From Microcoleus sp036705565 (lineage in GTDB: Bacteria; Cyanobacteriota; Cyanobacteriia; Cyanobacteriales; Microcoleaceae), in NCBI GenBank assembly GCA_036705565.1, contig JAUBUY010000025.1: a stretch of 64,000 nt of DNA. One strand, given 5' to 3'. The position numbers were made by a program, and so were the translations under genes. Of this stretch, positions 15,407 to 22,678 are shown in pieces. Position 1 is the stretch's first letter; each line of letters begins with the position of its first letter. The notes beneath the pieces are model-generated. The model searched no databases and was not told the origin of the DNA. It worked only from the letters and a program-made list of their open reading frames with translations.

Positions 15407-16156
15407 TCACTCTTCATCATCTAACTCGATCCCCGCTTGACGCAATTTTTCGGCCAATTTTTCAGCGCGGAGGCTTTCGCGATCGGCTCTTTCCTCAGAC
15501 CAAAGCAACAACTTGCCTTCAGGATTCCACCACCTCAACCAACAGCCTGTCCTTCCTTCGTGCGTTCCTTCCCACATTCCTAAAAACAAGTCTAATCCCG
15601 GTATCCAATAACGTCCGTTTTCATCAGGTTTTTGCAAGTTGTAGTGCTCTGATTCTAAAGCGTAAACTTCTAAATGAGCTGTTTTGGCTCGGAATATGAC
15701 GTATCGGGGGACTTTGATTACTTGCTCGTAAAAATACCACTTTCCCACCCGCGAGGTAAATTCAACGGAGTATTCTTCTCCATAGGTTTCTGAAAGAAAT
15801 TCCATCACGAGTTGAGGGATGGTTCCTTCTGTGTGCGGCGTGTAACTGCGGCGGACTTGCGAGACATTTTTTGGATTGACGGGTTTCACGTACATCCAAT
15901 CTGGTGCTTTGCAGATAATGCGCTGTTCGTCGCTGCTTGAACCTGGGAAACTTATTCCTGCACACAAGGCAAAGTTGGAAACAATTAAGGCATCCTGGAT
16001 TAATTCAGGAAATGCTGTTAGCGGCTGGCGCAAAGCGGCGGCTAATAATGGTTGGCTTTCGTCTTCTACGGGGTCGTCTGGTAGTTGACAATTTTCTGGT
16101 AGCAGCGGCCAGGTGATTGTGAGTTTTGTTTCTGGGTTTTTAGTTGCTACAGACAT
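15407..16156 (-). CDS. Uma2 family (DUF820) putative endonuclease
   Basis: A 249-residue member of the Uma2/DUF820 family, a PD-(D/E)XK-fold group greatly expanded in cyanobacteria. The acidic KAPDWMYVKP and the central QLVMEFLSETYGEEY followed by GKWYFYEQV correspond to the usual D...E...K/Y arrangement. The C-terminus is a charged helix (SEERADRESLRAEKLAEKL), typical of the family. The biological role of Uma2 proteins is mostly unknown, and they occur with toxin-antitoxin and mobile loci. It precedes the cytosine methyltransferase on the same strand. Confidence 0.88.
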   Translation of the reverse strand: MSVATKNPETKLTITWPLLPENCQLPDDPVEDESQPLLAAALRQPLTAFPELIQDALIVSNFALCAGISFPGSSSDEQRIICKAPDWMYVKPVNPKNVSQVRRSYTPHTEGTIPQLVMEFLSETYGEEYSVEFTSRVGKWYFYEQVIKVPRYVIFRAKTAHLEVYALESEHYNLQKPDENGRYWIPGLDLFLGMWEGTHEGRTGCWLRWWNPEGKLLLWSEERADRESLRAEKLAEKLRQAGIELDDEE

Positions 16157-16295
16157 AGTTTATCAGAGGTTAAATGTTTTAATGCTTAAATTATATCTCT
16201 TGGTTTTTGGGATTAATGTTAATGGCTTAATGACGAGGCCGAGCCTCTGGATCTGCGTTACCGGGCAGAGCCAATTAGTAACGACTTAAGCCGAC

Positions 16296-16429
16296 AGTCC
16301 GCCAGGGGTTGAAACCCCTGGCTAATAGCTAAAGTCCTCTGAAGAGGACTGAGAAGAAGACTGTTAAAATAATTAGTCCTCTGAAGAGGACTTTAGCTTT
16401 GAGGCAGGGAATTCATTCCCTGCCGGACT
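16296..16429. repeat. Palindromic MITE-like element AGTCCG...CGGACT, copy 1
   Basis: 134 bp with inverted ends AGTCCG/CGGACT. It contains the hairpins CCAGGGGTT/AACCCCTGG, two copies of the palindrome AGTCCTCTGAAGAGGACT, and GGCAGGGAATTCATTCCCTGCC. Nearly the same arrangement, with compensatory changes, occurs at 40336-40471, and a partial one at 31106-31140. Its right end abuts the hisS stop codon. It has no coding capacity. Confidence 0.88.
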
Positions 16430-17706
16430 TAATATGCAGCAATTATCTTCTGCTGTAGCTCGTTTGTCATTGCTAGTAGTTCTGATTGGGCGATCGCACT
16501 TTGTTCACCAGTCGCCAACCACTTCAATTGTACCGTCTCGTTTTCAGCTTCCGTATCTCCCAAAACTAAACACGCAACTGCACCGCTTCTGTCGGCTCTT
16601 TTAAACTGTTTCTTGAAAGGACTAGCACTCAAATCTATCTCTACACTAAACCCGGCACTTCGCAATTTTTGAGCTAACAATACCGATTGCTGTTCAGCTT
16701 TATCGCCCCTGGATACCAAATAGAAATCTAACTTTGGCGCGGGCAAAGGTTGCAACTTTTGCAGCAGGATAATCAACCTTTCGATACCCATTGCCCAACC
16801 GACTGCCGCCGTATCTGGGCCGCCCAATTCCTTTACTAAACCGTCGTAGCGGCCGCCTCCGCAAACTGTTGCTTGCGCTCCCAAATCGTCGGAGATAATT
16901 TCAAATGCGGTGTTGGTATAGTAATCTAAACCGCGCACTAATCTGGGATTTAACTGATAGCTAATTCCTAAATTTGTGAGCATAAGCTGCACTTGCTCGA
17001 AGTGATCTCGCGATTCCTCTCCCAAATAGTCCAAAATACTCGGCGCACCAGCTACAATTTCTTGAGTGCGCTGATTTTTGCTGTCCAATATCCGCAGCGG
17101 ATTGCGAGTCAAGCGATCTTGAGAATCCGCGTCTAATTCGTCTTTGTGCGGTGTAAAATAATCTATCAAAGCTTGTCGGTAATTTTGTCTGTCTTGCTTA
17201 TTTCCGACAGAATTAATATCGAGGCGCAAATTTTTTAAACCGAGGATTTGCAGGATGTCGGTGGCGATCGCAATTACTTCGACATCCGCACGAGGATTCG
17301 CACTCCCCAAGACTTCCACGCCAATTTGATTGAACTGCCGCTGTCTTCCTTCTTGCGTGCCTTCGTAGCGAAACATCGGTCCAGCATACCAGAGACGCTG
17401 CACGTCACCAGCCGCGTACAAACTGTGTTCAATAAAAGCTCGGACTACTCCGGCGGTGCCTTCTGGACGCAAAGTTGTCGATCGATCGCCCTTATCCTTA
17501 AAAGTGTACATTTCTTTGCCCACGACATCGGTAGCTTCTCCGATGCCGCGTTCAAATAAAGATGTCTGTTCAAAAATTGGCGTCCGAATTTCTCGATAAG
17601 CCGCTTTTTTTAAAATGGTTCTAGCGACTTCTTCTATATTTTGCCAATATTGAATTTCAGCGGGCAAAATATCCCGCGTTCCCGGTAAAGTTTTAATTGC
17701 ACTCAT
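16429..17706 (-). CDS. hisS: Histidyl-tRNA synthetase
   Basis: Class II aminoacyl-tRNA synthetase of 425 residues charging tRNA-His. Seen: the N-terminal LPGTRDILPAE, motif 2 region MFRYEGTQEGRQRQFNQIGVE, the histidine-binding peptides VRGLDYYTNTAFE and CGGGRYDGL, motif 3 AVGWAMGIERL, and a C-terminal anticodon-binding domain (from about residue 325). It is complete. The 5' flank is a dense block of heptad repeats that begins only a few bases before the ATG, and no Shine-Dalgarno sequence is visible. The stop codon touches the MITE at 16296-16429. Confidence 0.98.
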   Translation of the reverse strand: MSAIKTLPGTRDILPAEIQYWQNIEEVARTILKKAAYREIRTPIFEQTSLFERGIGEATDVVGKEMYTFKDKGDRSTTLRPEGTAGVVRAFIEHSLYAAGDVQRLWYAGPMFRYEGTQEGRQRQFNQIGVEVLGSANPRADVEVIAIATDILQILGLKNLRLDINSVGNKQDRQNYRQALIDYFTPHKDELDADSQDRLTRNPLRILDSKNQRTQEIVAGAPSILDYLGEESRDHFEQVQLMLTNLGISYQLNPRLVRGLDYYTNTAFEIISDDLGAQATVCGGGRYDGLVKELGGPDTAAVGWAMGIERLIILLQKLQPLPAPKLDFYLVSRGDKAEQQSVLLAQKLRSAGFSVEIDLSASPFKKQFKRADRSGAVACLVLGDTEAENETVQLKWLATGEQSAIAQSELLAMTNELQQKIIAAY

Positions 17707-17708
17707 TT

Positions 17709-17845
17709 TGTTAGTCAGTAGTCAGTAGTCAGTAGTCAGTAGTCAGTAGTCAGTAGTCAGTAGTCAGTAGTCAGTAGTCATTAATCATTAGTTATTAGTT
17801 AAAAGTTAAAAGTTAACAGTCAACAGTTAACAGTCAACAGTCAAC
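17709..17845. repeat. Heptad tandem repeats upstream of hisS
   Basis: About ten copies of a GTCAGTA unit (17712-17781) grade into TTAGTTA, AAAAGTT and AACAGTC units. Units change gradually, as expected if copies expand by slippage from different founders. The run starts within about five bases of the hisS start codon, so the hisS 5' untranslated region is made of repeat. Confidence 0.92.
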
Positions 17846-17864
17846 AGCTAACAATTCCCAATAA

Positions 17865-18149
17865 CTAATGACTTAATAATTCCCAGGCTCCGTAACGATC
17901 GCCATAATAAGCCAAAATGCGATCGACCCGCTCGCGACCTGCCAAATCGAACCCTTCAGGATACTGTATCCACAAACCCCCAACTTGGCTGTCGTAGTAA
18001 TCAAACCGCTGCGACTGCTGCGGAATTAAACCGGTTTGCACCCCTTCAACTTGACGCAAATGGATCGCCACTTCGCGATACACCGCCAGCGGCAATCCAG
18101 GGCTTTGAATTTGATAGCGGAGTTGTTTTTCTTGTGCCGTTTGCATCAT
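17865..18149 (-). CDS. Conserved small protein of unknown function
   Basis: 94 residues from the ATG at 18149; an upstream in-frame TTG at 18167 would add six more. Soluble, with a pattern of short helices and strands (YQIQSPGLPLAVYREVAIHL, then the QSQRFDYYDSQVGGLWIQ region). It resembles small cyanobacterial conserved proteins of similar length, but I cannot name a domain. It follows the PedR-like gene on the same strand after a 31-bp gap, suggesting cotranscription. Confidence 0.7.
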   Translation of the reverse strand: MMQTAQEKQLRYQIQSPGLPLAVYREVAIHLRQVEGVQTGLIPQQSQRFDYYDSQVGGLWIQYPEGFDLAGRERVDRILAYYGDRYGAWELLSH

Positions 18150-18180
18150 TTCTTTGCCTGTCCCCAACCAAAATCCCTAC

Positions 18181-18456
18181 TTAAGATACTTCTTTATCGA
18201 TCGGCCGCGGTAGAGGACAGCAGTTAATATTGTCCAAACATACCTTTCCCCACTGCAAAGCCCAGCGTACAAGCGTAACTCGATTGTCAGCCCGCGTCTT
18301 GTTCAAGATATTGCTAATGTGGTTGTCAACTGTACGCTTGCTAATCTCTAACTTTTCGGCGATTTTCTCATTAGTCAATCCCGCTGCTACTAACTCTACC
18401 ACTTGCAATTCTCTGTCCGAAAGGGTGACAGGGGTCCCAGAGACAATCCCACTCAT
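18181..18456 (-). CDS. pedR: Small LuxR-type regulator, PedR-like
   Basis: A 91-residue stand-alone LuxR/NarL helix-turn-helix protein (LSDRELQVVELVAAGL at about 12-27, recognition segment ISKRTVDNHISNIL at 38-51). PedR of Synechocystis is the same size and loses DNA activity when thioredoxin reduces it, linking photosynthetic electron transport to transcription. The cysteines here are Cys73, Cys79 and Cys80. Cys80 coincides with the position I recall as redox-active in PedR. The conserved DNRVTLVRWALQWGKVC block supports orthology. Upstream lies a strongly structured non-coding region, which could be its leader. Confidence 0.85.
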   Translation of the reverse strand: MSGIVSGTPVTLSDRELQVVELVAAGLTNEKIAEKLEISKRTVDNHISNILNKTRADNRVTLVRWALQWGKVCLDNINCCPLPRPIDKEVS

Positions 18457-18541
18457 AAATTTTTCCTATGTCTGCATATTTACCTATCTACAATTCTAAA
18501 GGATGAGGGATCGAGTATGAAGAGAAAATTAAATTTGCTGT

Positions 18542-18763
18542 GCTACTCTTTCGGGCCCGAAGCACCAACTCGCCTGCAGAATCGCCAAGAGTGCAAACTC
18601 AGCGCTGACACAGCATGACGCGCACCGACTTGCACTGCTGGCACCCTTCCGGTGGCGGGTGAGCCCTTTACCTGCGCGCATCTGACATCCGGGCCAAACC
18701 CGCAGATGTTTTCAGGTAAAACAACTGATACGCCGCACTGCACTTGTGCGTTGAGCGAGTAAC
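18542..18763. ncRNA. Candidate structured RNA upstream of the pedR-like gene
   Basis: About 220 bp with no credible gene but a closed fold. The ends GCTACTC (18542-18548) and GAGTAAC (18757-18763) pair with one mismatch. Inside are GTGCAA/TTGCAC (18591-18635), CACCC/GGGTG (18642-18661) and a three-part rod of stacked stems: TTACCTG/CAGGTAA (18668/18713), CATCTG/CAGATG (18679/18703) and CGGG/CCCG (18690/18699). A 12-base perfect palindrome TTCGGGCCCGAA lies near the left end. On the minus strand it would be a leader ending about 85 nt before pedR. No known riboswitch, 6S, SRP, RNase P or tmRNA signature could be recognised. The remaining bases of 18457-18899 hold a heptad repeat before the fructokinase. 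Confidence 0.45.
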
Positions 18764-18867
18764 TGCCAGTATCAATAAGTCTGGTATTATAGGAGCAGCT
18801 ATTAAAATATAGCTTGCAATTTTTCTGGGATCGGTTAAAAATAATTCTTGAGCTGTCTACTGCTGGT

Positions 18868-18897
18868 CTAAAATCTAAAATCTAAAATCTAAAATAG
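18868..18897. repeat. Heptad tandem repeat (TCTAAAA) abutting the fructokinase start
   Basis: Four units of TCTAAAA end three bases before the ATG at 18900, occupying the position where a ribosome-binding site would be. Confidence 0.9.
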
Positions 18898-18899
18898 AC

Positions 18900-19877
18900 A
18901 TGACTTATCCTCGCGTTCTGTGTCTGGGTGAAGTTTTATTTGATTGTTTAGCAGACAAACCAGGAGTATCTCTCGAAGAGGTAGAATCTTGGACGGCATA
19001 TCCCGGCGGTGCTCCTGCTAATGTTGCCTGTGCTTTGGTTAAATTAGGGACGGCGGCGGGATTTATCGGGGCTGTAGGTGGGGATGAATTGGGTAATTCT
19101 CTAGTGCAGGTATTGCAAGAAGTAGGGGTTGATATTGCTGGATTGCAGCGACATCCAAGTGCGCCGACGCGGCAAGTTTATGTCTTGCGGAATGAAGCGG
19201 GCGATCGAAATTTTGCCGGTTTTGGCAAATTTGATACTGCGGATTTTGCCGACACCCGCCTCCTCGCTGCACAACTACCCGAAGTGCTGTTTGAAAATGC
19301 CGAATATTTAGTGCTAGGTACTTTAGAATTAGCTTATCCTGAAAGTCGAGAGGCGATCGTCCGAGCGATCGAACTAGCAGAACACTACGACGTTAAAATT
19401 ATACTTGACATCAATTGGCGTCCCGTGTTTTGGCCAAATCCAGACGAAGCAAAAGCGCGCATTAGAAAAATATTAAAAAAAGTTGATTTTGTCAAGTTAT
19501 CTGAGGAAGAAGCCGAATGGTTGTTTGACACTACCGATGCTGGAGCAATTACCTACCGTCTCGATTCCGTAGAAGGCGTTTTGGTGACTGCGGGCGAGAA
19601 AGGTTGCGCCTATTGTATCTCGGAAAATGAAGGAAAAATCCCCGCATTTACAGTAGATGTTGAGGATACAACAGGTGCAGGCGACGCATTTCTGGCTGGT
19701 TTTGTGCGACAGTTGTGCAAGCATGGAATTAAGAATTTAGCCGACCCCAAAATAGCCCAAACAATTGTAACTTATGCCAGTGCGGTAGGTGCGATGACAG
19801 CGATGAAACCGGGGGCAATTATATCTCAACCTACTGCGGCTGAAGTAGAAGCTTTCTTATATTTGTACAAAAATTAG
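18900..19877 (+). CDS. PfkB-family sugar kinase, probable fructokinase
   Basis: A 325-residue ribokinase/PfkB kinase that would phosphorylate a free sugar, most likely fructose, feeding glycolysis or sucrose breakdown. The N-terminal PfkB signature is YPGGAPANVACALVKLG (about 39-55) with GAVGGDELG. The C-terminal ATP and anion-hole signature is DTTGAGDAFLAGF, with its GAGD aspartate as catalytic base. Length and blocks such as LDINWRPVFW match bacterial fructokinases. It starts directly after heptad repeats, with no evident Shine-Dalgarno sequence. Confidence 0.9.
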   Translation: MTYPRVLCLGEVLFDCLADKPGVSLEEVESWTAYPGGAPANVACALVKLGTAAGFIGAVGGDELGNSLVQVLQEVGVDIAGLQRHPSAPTRQVYVLRNEAGDRNFAGFGKFDTADFADTRLLAAQLPEVLFENAEYLVLGTLELAYPESREAIVRAIELAEHYDVKIILDINWRPVFWPNPDEAKARIRKILKKVDFVKLSEEEAEWLFDTTDAGAITYRLDSVEGVLVTAGEKGCAYCISENEGKIPAFTVDVEDTTGAGDAFLAGFVRQLCKHGIKNLADPKIAQTIVTYASAVGAMTAMKPGAIISQPTAAEVEAFLYLYKN

Positions 19878-19958
19878 GGCCGCCAACCTATCAGTCTGGA
19901 AACGGAAAGGGGGCTAATTTTGGTTCATAAACTCGGTTGCTAGGAAAAAAATACTGTT

Positions 19959-20079
19959 ATACTAAATCCGAGTTAAAAACCCTCGCTAAGACTCGCCGTT
20001 TGAAATAGCTACTATACAAATTCTTGCCCTAGTTAAGAGGGACTAAGAAATAAACTGGTATTTAAGCTCGATTTAGTAT
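19959..20079. repeat. MITE-like element with ends ATACTAAATC/GATTTAGTAT
   Basis: About 121 bp bounded by imperfect inverted repeats: ATACTAAATCCGAG at the left and CTCGATTTAGTAT at the right. No coding capacity. It lies in the fructokinase-gluconokinase gap just before a second, better-conserved palindromic element. Confidence 0.6.
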
Positions 20080-20113
20080 TATAGGTTTTATTGGGGGCAA
20101 TTAACCGCACATC

Positions 20114-20240
20114 ATATCATGTCCGATCGATTACCCTGATTCCTGTAGGGGCGGGTTCACTAATAATATTTGCCAAAAACGGACAATCTCAAAAACCCGC
20201 CCCGGCAATGGTATTATGGGCGATCGATCGGACATGATAT
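20114..20240. repeat. MITE-like element with 17-bp perfect terminal inverted repeats
   Basis: Perfect 17-bp inverted ends at 20114-20130 and 20224-20240 (ATATCATGTCCGATCGA and its complement). An inner inverted repeat GGGGCGGGTT/AACCCGCCCC sits inside. 127 bp total, no open frame. Its right end overlaps the gluconokinase 3' end, supplying that protein's last residues and stop codon. Confidence 0.85.
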
Positions 20241-20705
20241 AATTTGGCGCACGATTAACTCTAGTGGCTGCGAAGCATCTATGATAATTGCATCTTCAGG
20301 TTCTTCGAGACTGTCTAACTGGCTTAACAGCAAGTCTGCTTTCATGTAGTGGTTTTCGCGAGTTTTTAACCTGGTGGCTAATAGCTGAAAAGAACATTTT
20401 AGATAAACTATCTTCATCCGCTGTTGGTCTCGGTAGAGCATTTCGCGGTAAGATGTTTTTAAAGCAGAACAAGCCAAAACCACATTTTTATTTTCTAACA
20501 GCCACCTGTCTATTGTAGCTTGCAATTGTAATAGCCAAGGAAGGCGATCCGCATCTTCTAAAGGAATGCCCCGACTCATTTTATTGATATTAGCTGATGG
20601 GTGAAAATCGTCGGCATCCCTGAAATCCCAATTGAGAGATTGCGCCAGCAACTTGCCAACAGTAGTTTTGCCAGAACCTGAGACTCCCATCACGATCGTA
20701 ATCAT
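20214..20705 (-). CDS. gntK: Gluconokinase
   Basis: A 163-residue P-loop kinase of the thermoresistant gluconokinase family, phosphorylating D-gluconate to 6-phosphogluconate for the oxidative pentose phosphate pathway. Seen: Walker A GVSGSGKTTVG (residues 8-18), the substrate segment DADDFHP, MSRGIPLEDADRLPWL, and ACSALKTSYRE. The final nine residues (SCPIDRP region) and the stop are encoded by the inverted end of the MITE at 20114-20240, so the native C-terminus has probably been replaced. The conserved core looks complete. Confidence 0.93.
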   Translation of the reverse strand: MITIVMGVSGSGKTTVGKLLAQSLNWDFRDADDFHPSANINKMSRGIPLEDADRLPWLLQLQATIDRWLLENKNVVLACSALKTSYREMLYRDQQRMKIVYLKCSFQLLATRLKTRENHYMKADLLLSQLDSLEEPEDAIIIDASQPLELIVRQIISCPIDRP

Positions 20706-20765
20706 GGCACCTATTTACCGAATACTTGCAATATACTTGCAATTTTATCAAGTTGTGCGATCGAC

Positions 20766-20829
20766 AAACCGGGTTTCTTAAGTTGCCGGATGAATTCTAC
20801 CACCCTAAAAAATTCAATAAACCCGGTTT
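20766..20829. repeat. AAACCGGGTTT inverted-repeat element
   Basis: ACAAACCGGGTTTCTT and AATAAACCCGGTTTATT, about 35 nt apart, form a hairpin between the convergently spaced ends of the aquaporin gene and the gluconokinase start. Same family as 4266-4443. Confidence 0.8.
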
Positions 20830-20844
20830 ATTTATGATTTTCGC

Positions 20845-21549
20845 TCAAATTTCTTCCAGAGTGGGTTTAATGAAATTATAAGCCAAAACGCCGATAATTC
20901 CACCGATCACAGGGAATACAATAAACGCCCATAACTGTTGGATTGCCCATCCGCCTTGAAAAAGTGCGACACCGATACTTCTAGCTGGGTTAACTGAAGT
21001 ATTGGTTATGGGAATTCCGACTAAATGAATCAACACCAGCATCAAGCCGATGGGAATTCCGCCCAAACCGACGGGATATTTGGGATGGGTAGTACCCATG
21101 ATGGTAAATAACAGAAAAGCAGTTAGTACAATTTCCGTCAAAGCTGCTGCCAAAAGTCCGTAACCCGTGGGAGAATGTTCTGCAAAACCGTTAGAGGCAA
21201 ATCCAGAAGCAGCCGCATCAAAGCCTGGTTTTCCTGATGCTATCATATACAAAACCAGACCGCCTAAAATTCCGCCTACAATCTGACCTCCTATATAATA
21301 AGGAAGCAAAACAGCATCGATCAGTTTCGCAACTACTAAACCGATACTTACCGCCGGATTAATGTGGCATCCAGAGATAGGGCCGATGGTATAAACCATG
21401 ATTAAGAGGGATAGACCAAAGGCGATCGAAACTCCCAAAAAGCCGATTTTATCTCCAGCTAAAACCGCACTGCCACATCCACCTAATACCAACACAAAAG
21501 TACCAAAAGCTTCAGCAACCCCAATCTTTATTTTTTTGTTCATACTCAC
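20845..21549 (-). CDS. aqpZ: Aquaporin Z-type water channel
   Basis: A 234-residue inner-membrane major intrinsic protein with six predicted membrane spans and the two half-helices carrying NPA motifs: HINPAVSIG (first) and TSVNPARSIG (second). The Arg after the second NPA and the His-containing helix pattern suit the narrow AqpZ selectivity filter for water rather than glycerol. Length matches AqpZ. The upstream 328-bp gap to the HIRAN gene is AT-rich. Confidence 0.94.
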   Translation of the reverse strand: MSMNKKIKIGVAEAFGTFVLVLGGCGSAVLAGDKIGFLGVSIAFGLSLLIMVYTIGPISGCHINPAVSIGLVVAKLIDAVLLPYYIGGQIVGGILGGLVLYMIASGKPGFDAAASGFASNGFAEHSPTGYGLLAAALTEIVLTAFLLFTIMGTTHPKYPVGLGGIPIGLMLVLIHLVGIPITNTSVNPARSIGVALFQGGWAIQQLWAFIVFPVIGGIIGVLAYNFIKPTLEEI

Positions 21550-21589
21550 AATTGTCTCAATTTTCTAATCGGTTAATTTCACACCCATA

Positions 21590-21618
21590 CGAGTTCTCAA
21601 TATAAAAATTAGAACTCG
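21590..21618. promoter_or_regulatory. Inverted repeat upstream of aqpZ
   Basis: CGAGTTCT/AGAACTCG with a 13-nt spacer, 41 bp upstream of the aqpZ ATG. The symmetry and position fit an operator or a leader hairpin. Nothing else in 21550-21877 is recognisable apart from generally AT-rich, promoter-like sequence. Confidence 0.4.
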
Positions 21619-21877
21619 AATTTGTTTCACTTAGCGCAACAAGACTAATCAAAATCATTAGCAATCTGTAGCTCTAATTTTCACAAATTGTATGGACTTA
21701 ACTGAGAATGCGAAATTAGGAATCGATAAATTAGCTCAAACATACTCCATTATGTAAAAAATGTCAAGATCAAGCTAATTATTTGTATAAATTGTGCAAT
21801 CTTCTGTATTCAATTCACAACAATTAACTTGACTTCTTCCCTAATTCTGCGATCGTAATTTTACTTATTGTTGCTGA

Positions 21878-22636
21878 TTATCCGATCGCACTTGCAGCTA
21901 AAACATCATTGCTAATCGGCTGGTACATCCGACTTTGGAAGGGGCGAAAGTCTCGCCAATCGGCAGTCATCTTGCATAGCAAGCGGAACTGTAGCGGCGT
22001 TGGGGGTTGATTGACGCGATCGACTTGTACGCGAACCAATTCTGGATGCTGCGAAATAATTTCAAAAATATCATCCACAAGATAGCGCTGACAATAGCCA
22101 ACAATCCAGTGATCTTTAGTACACAGAAGCAGACGGGAAGCGCGCGGATTTTTAAATTCGTGGGCTAAATACAAAAGTTCGCCCACTTTAAGCCGATTAA
22201 TCCGTTCAATTGCCGACTTTGAAAGGTATCGCAGTCCATCTGCAAAAAAATGGATAAAGTAACGTCCATTTTCATCGGGTTCGGGACAAGGGAATACCTC
22301 AAATTTATCAGTTGCCCGTTTGCCTCCGCTGCGCGCCAATAAAGCAATTGGGTCATGTTCGTGTTCAGGGATATTCAACCACTGTACAAATTCAGGGTAC
22401 TCAGGGCGCGATCGGGCCATCACTCGATTAGAAAACAACGCAAACAGTTTCTGTGAAGTGTAAACATTATGGAAATCCGGGAAAGATGGCAAAGGCAGAA
22501 ACCCGCACTTGAGTTTCGCTTCTAGAACACCATTTGTATAATTGAACTGGTATTCTTTACCGTTAAATGTCAATCGACCAATCGGAAACCAAGAACCGCT
22601 GTCCGGGCTTTGCCAAGCCAAAAATAGTGTTTTCAA
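21878..22636 (-). CDS. HIRAN-domain protein with HipA-N-like N-terminal region
   Basis: A 252-residue soluble protein. Residues 1-75 (LFLAWQSPDSGSWFPIGRL, then the YTNGVLEA segment) resemble the HipA N-terminal subdomain. A RPEYPEF and RATDKFEVFP linker region follows. Residues about 135-195 (GELLYLAHEFKNPRASRLLL...WIVGYCQRYL) match the HIRAN fold, which in helicases such as HLTF grips 3' DNA ends. The start is a TTG with a good AGGAG eight bases upstream. It follows the lipoprotein gene by 42 bp. A DNA-related role is inferred from HIRAN only. No catalytic domain is present. Confidence 0.75.
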   Translation of the reverse strand: MKTLFLAWQSPDSGSWFPIGRLTFNGKEYQFNYTNGVLEAKLKCGFLPLPSFPDFHNVYTSQKLFALFSNRVMARSRPEYPEFVQWLNIPEHEHDPIALLARSGGKRATDKFEVFPCPEPDENGRYFIHFFADGLRYLSKSAIERINRLKVGELLYLAHEFKNPRASRLLLCTKDHWIVGYCQRYLVDDIFEIISQHPELVRVQVDRVNQPPTPLQFRLLCKMTADWRDFRPFQSRMYQPISNDVLAASAIG

Positions 22637-22678
22637 AGTAAATCTCCTGTCAATTCAAGTAGGGTGTGCACCTTATGT

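Noticed and set aside
18543..18743. A 66-codon minus-strand open frame upstream of pedR
   Set aside because: It coincides with a closed RNA-like fold and shows no protein family features.
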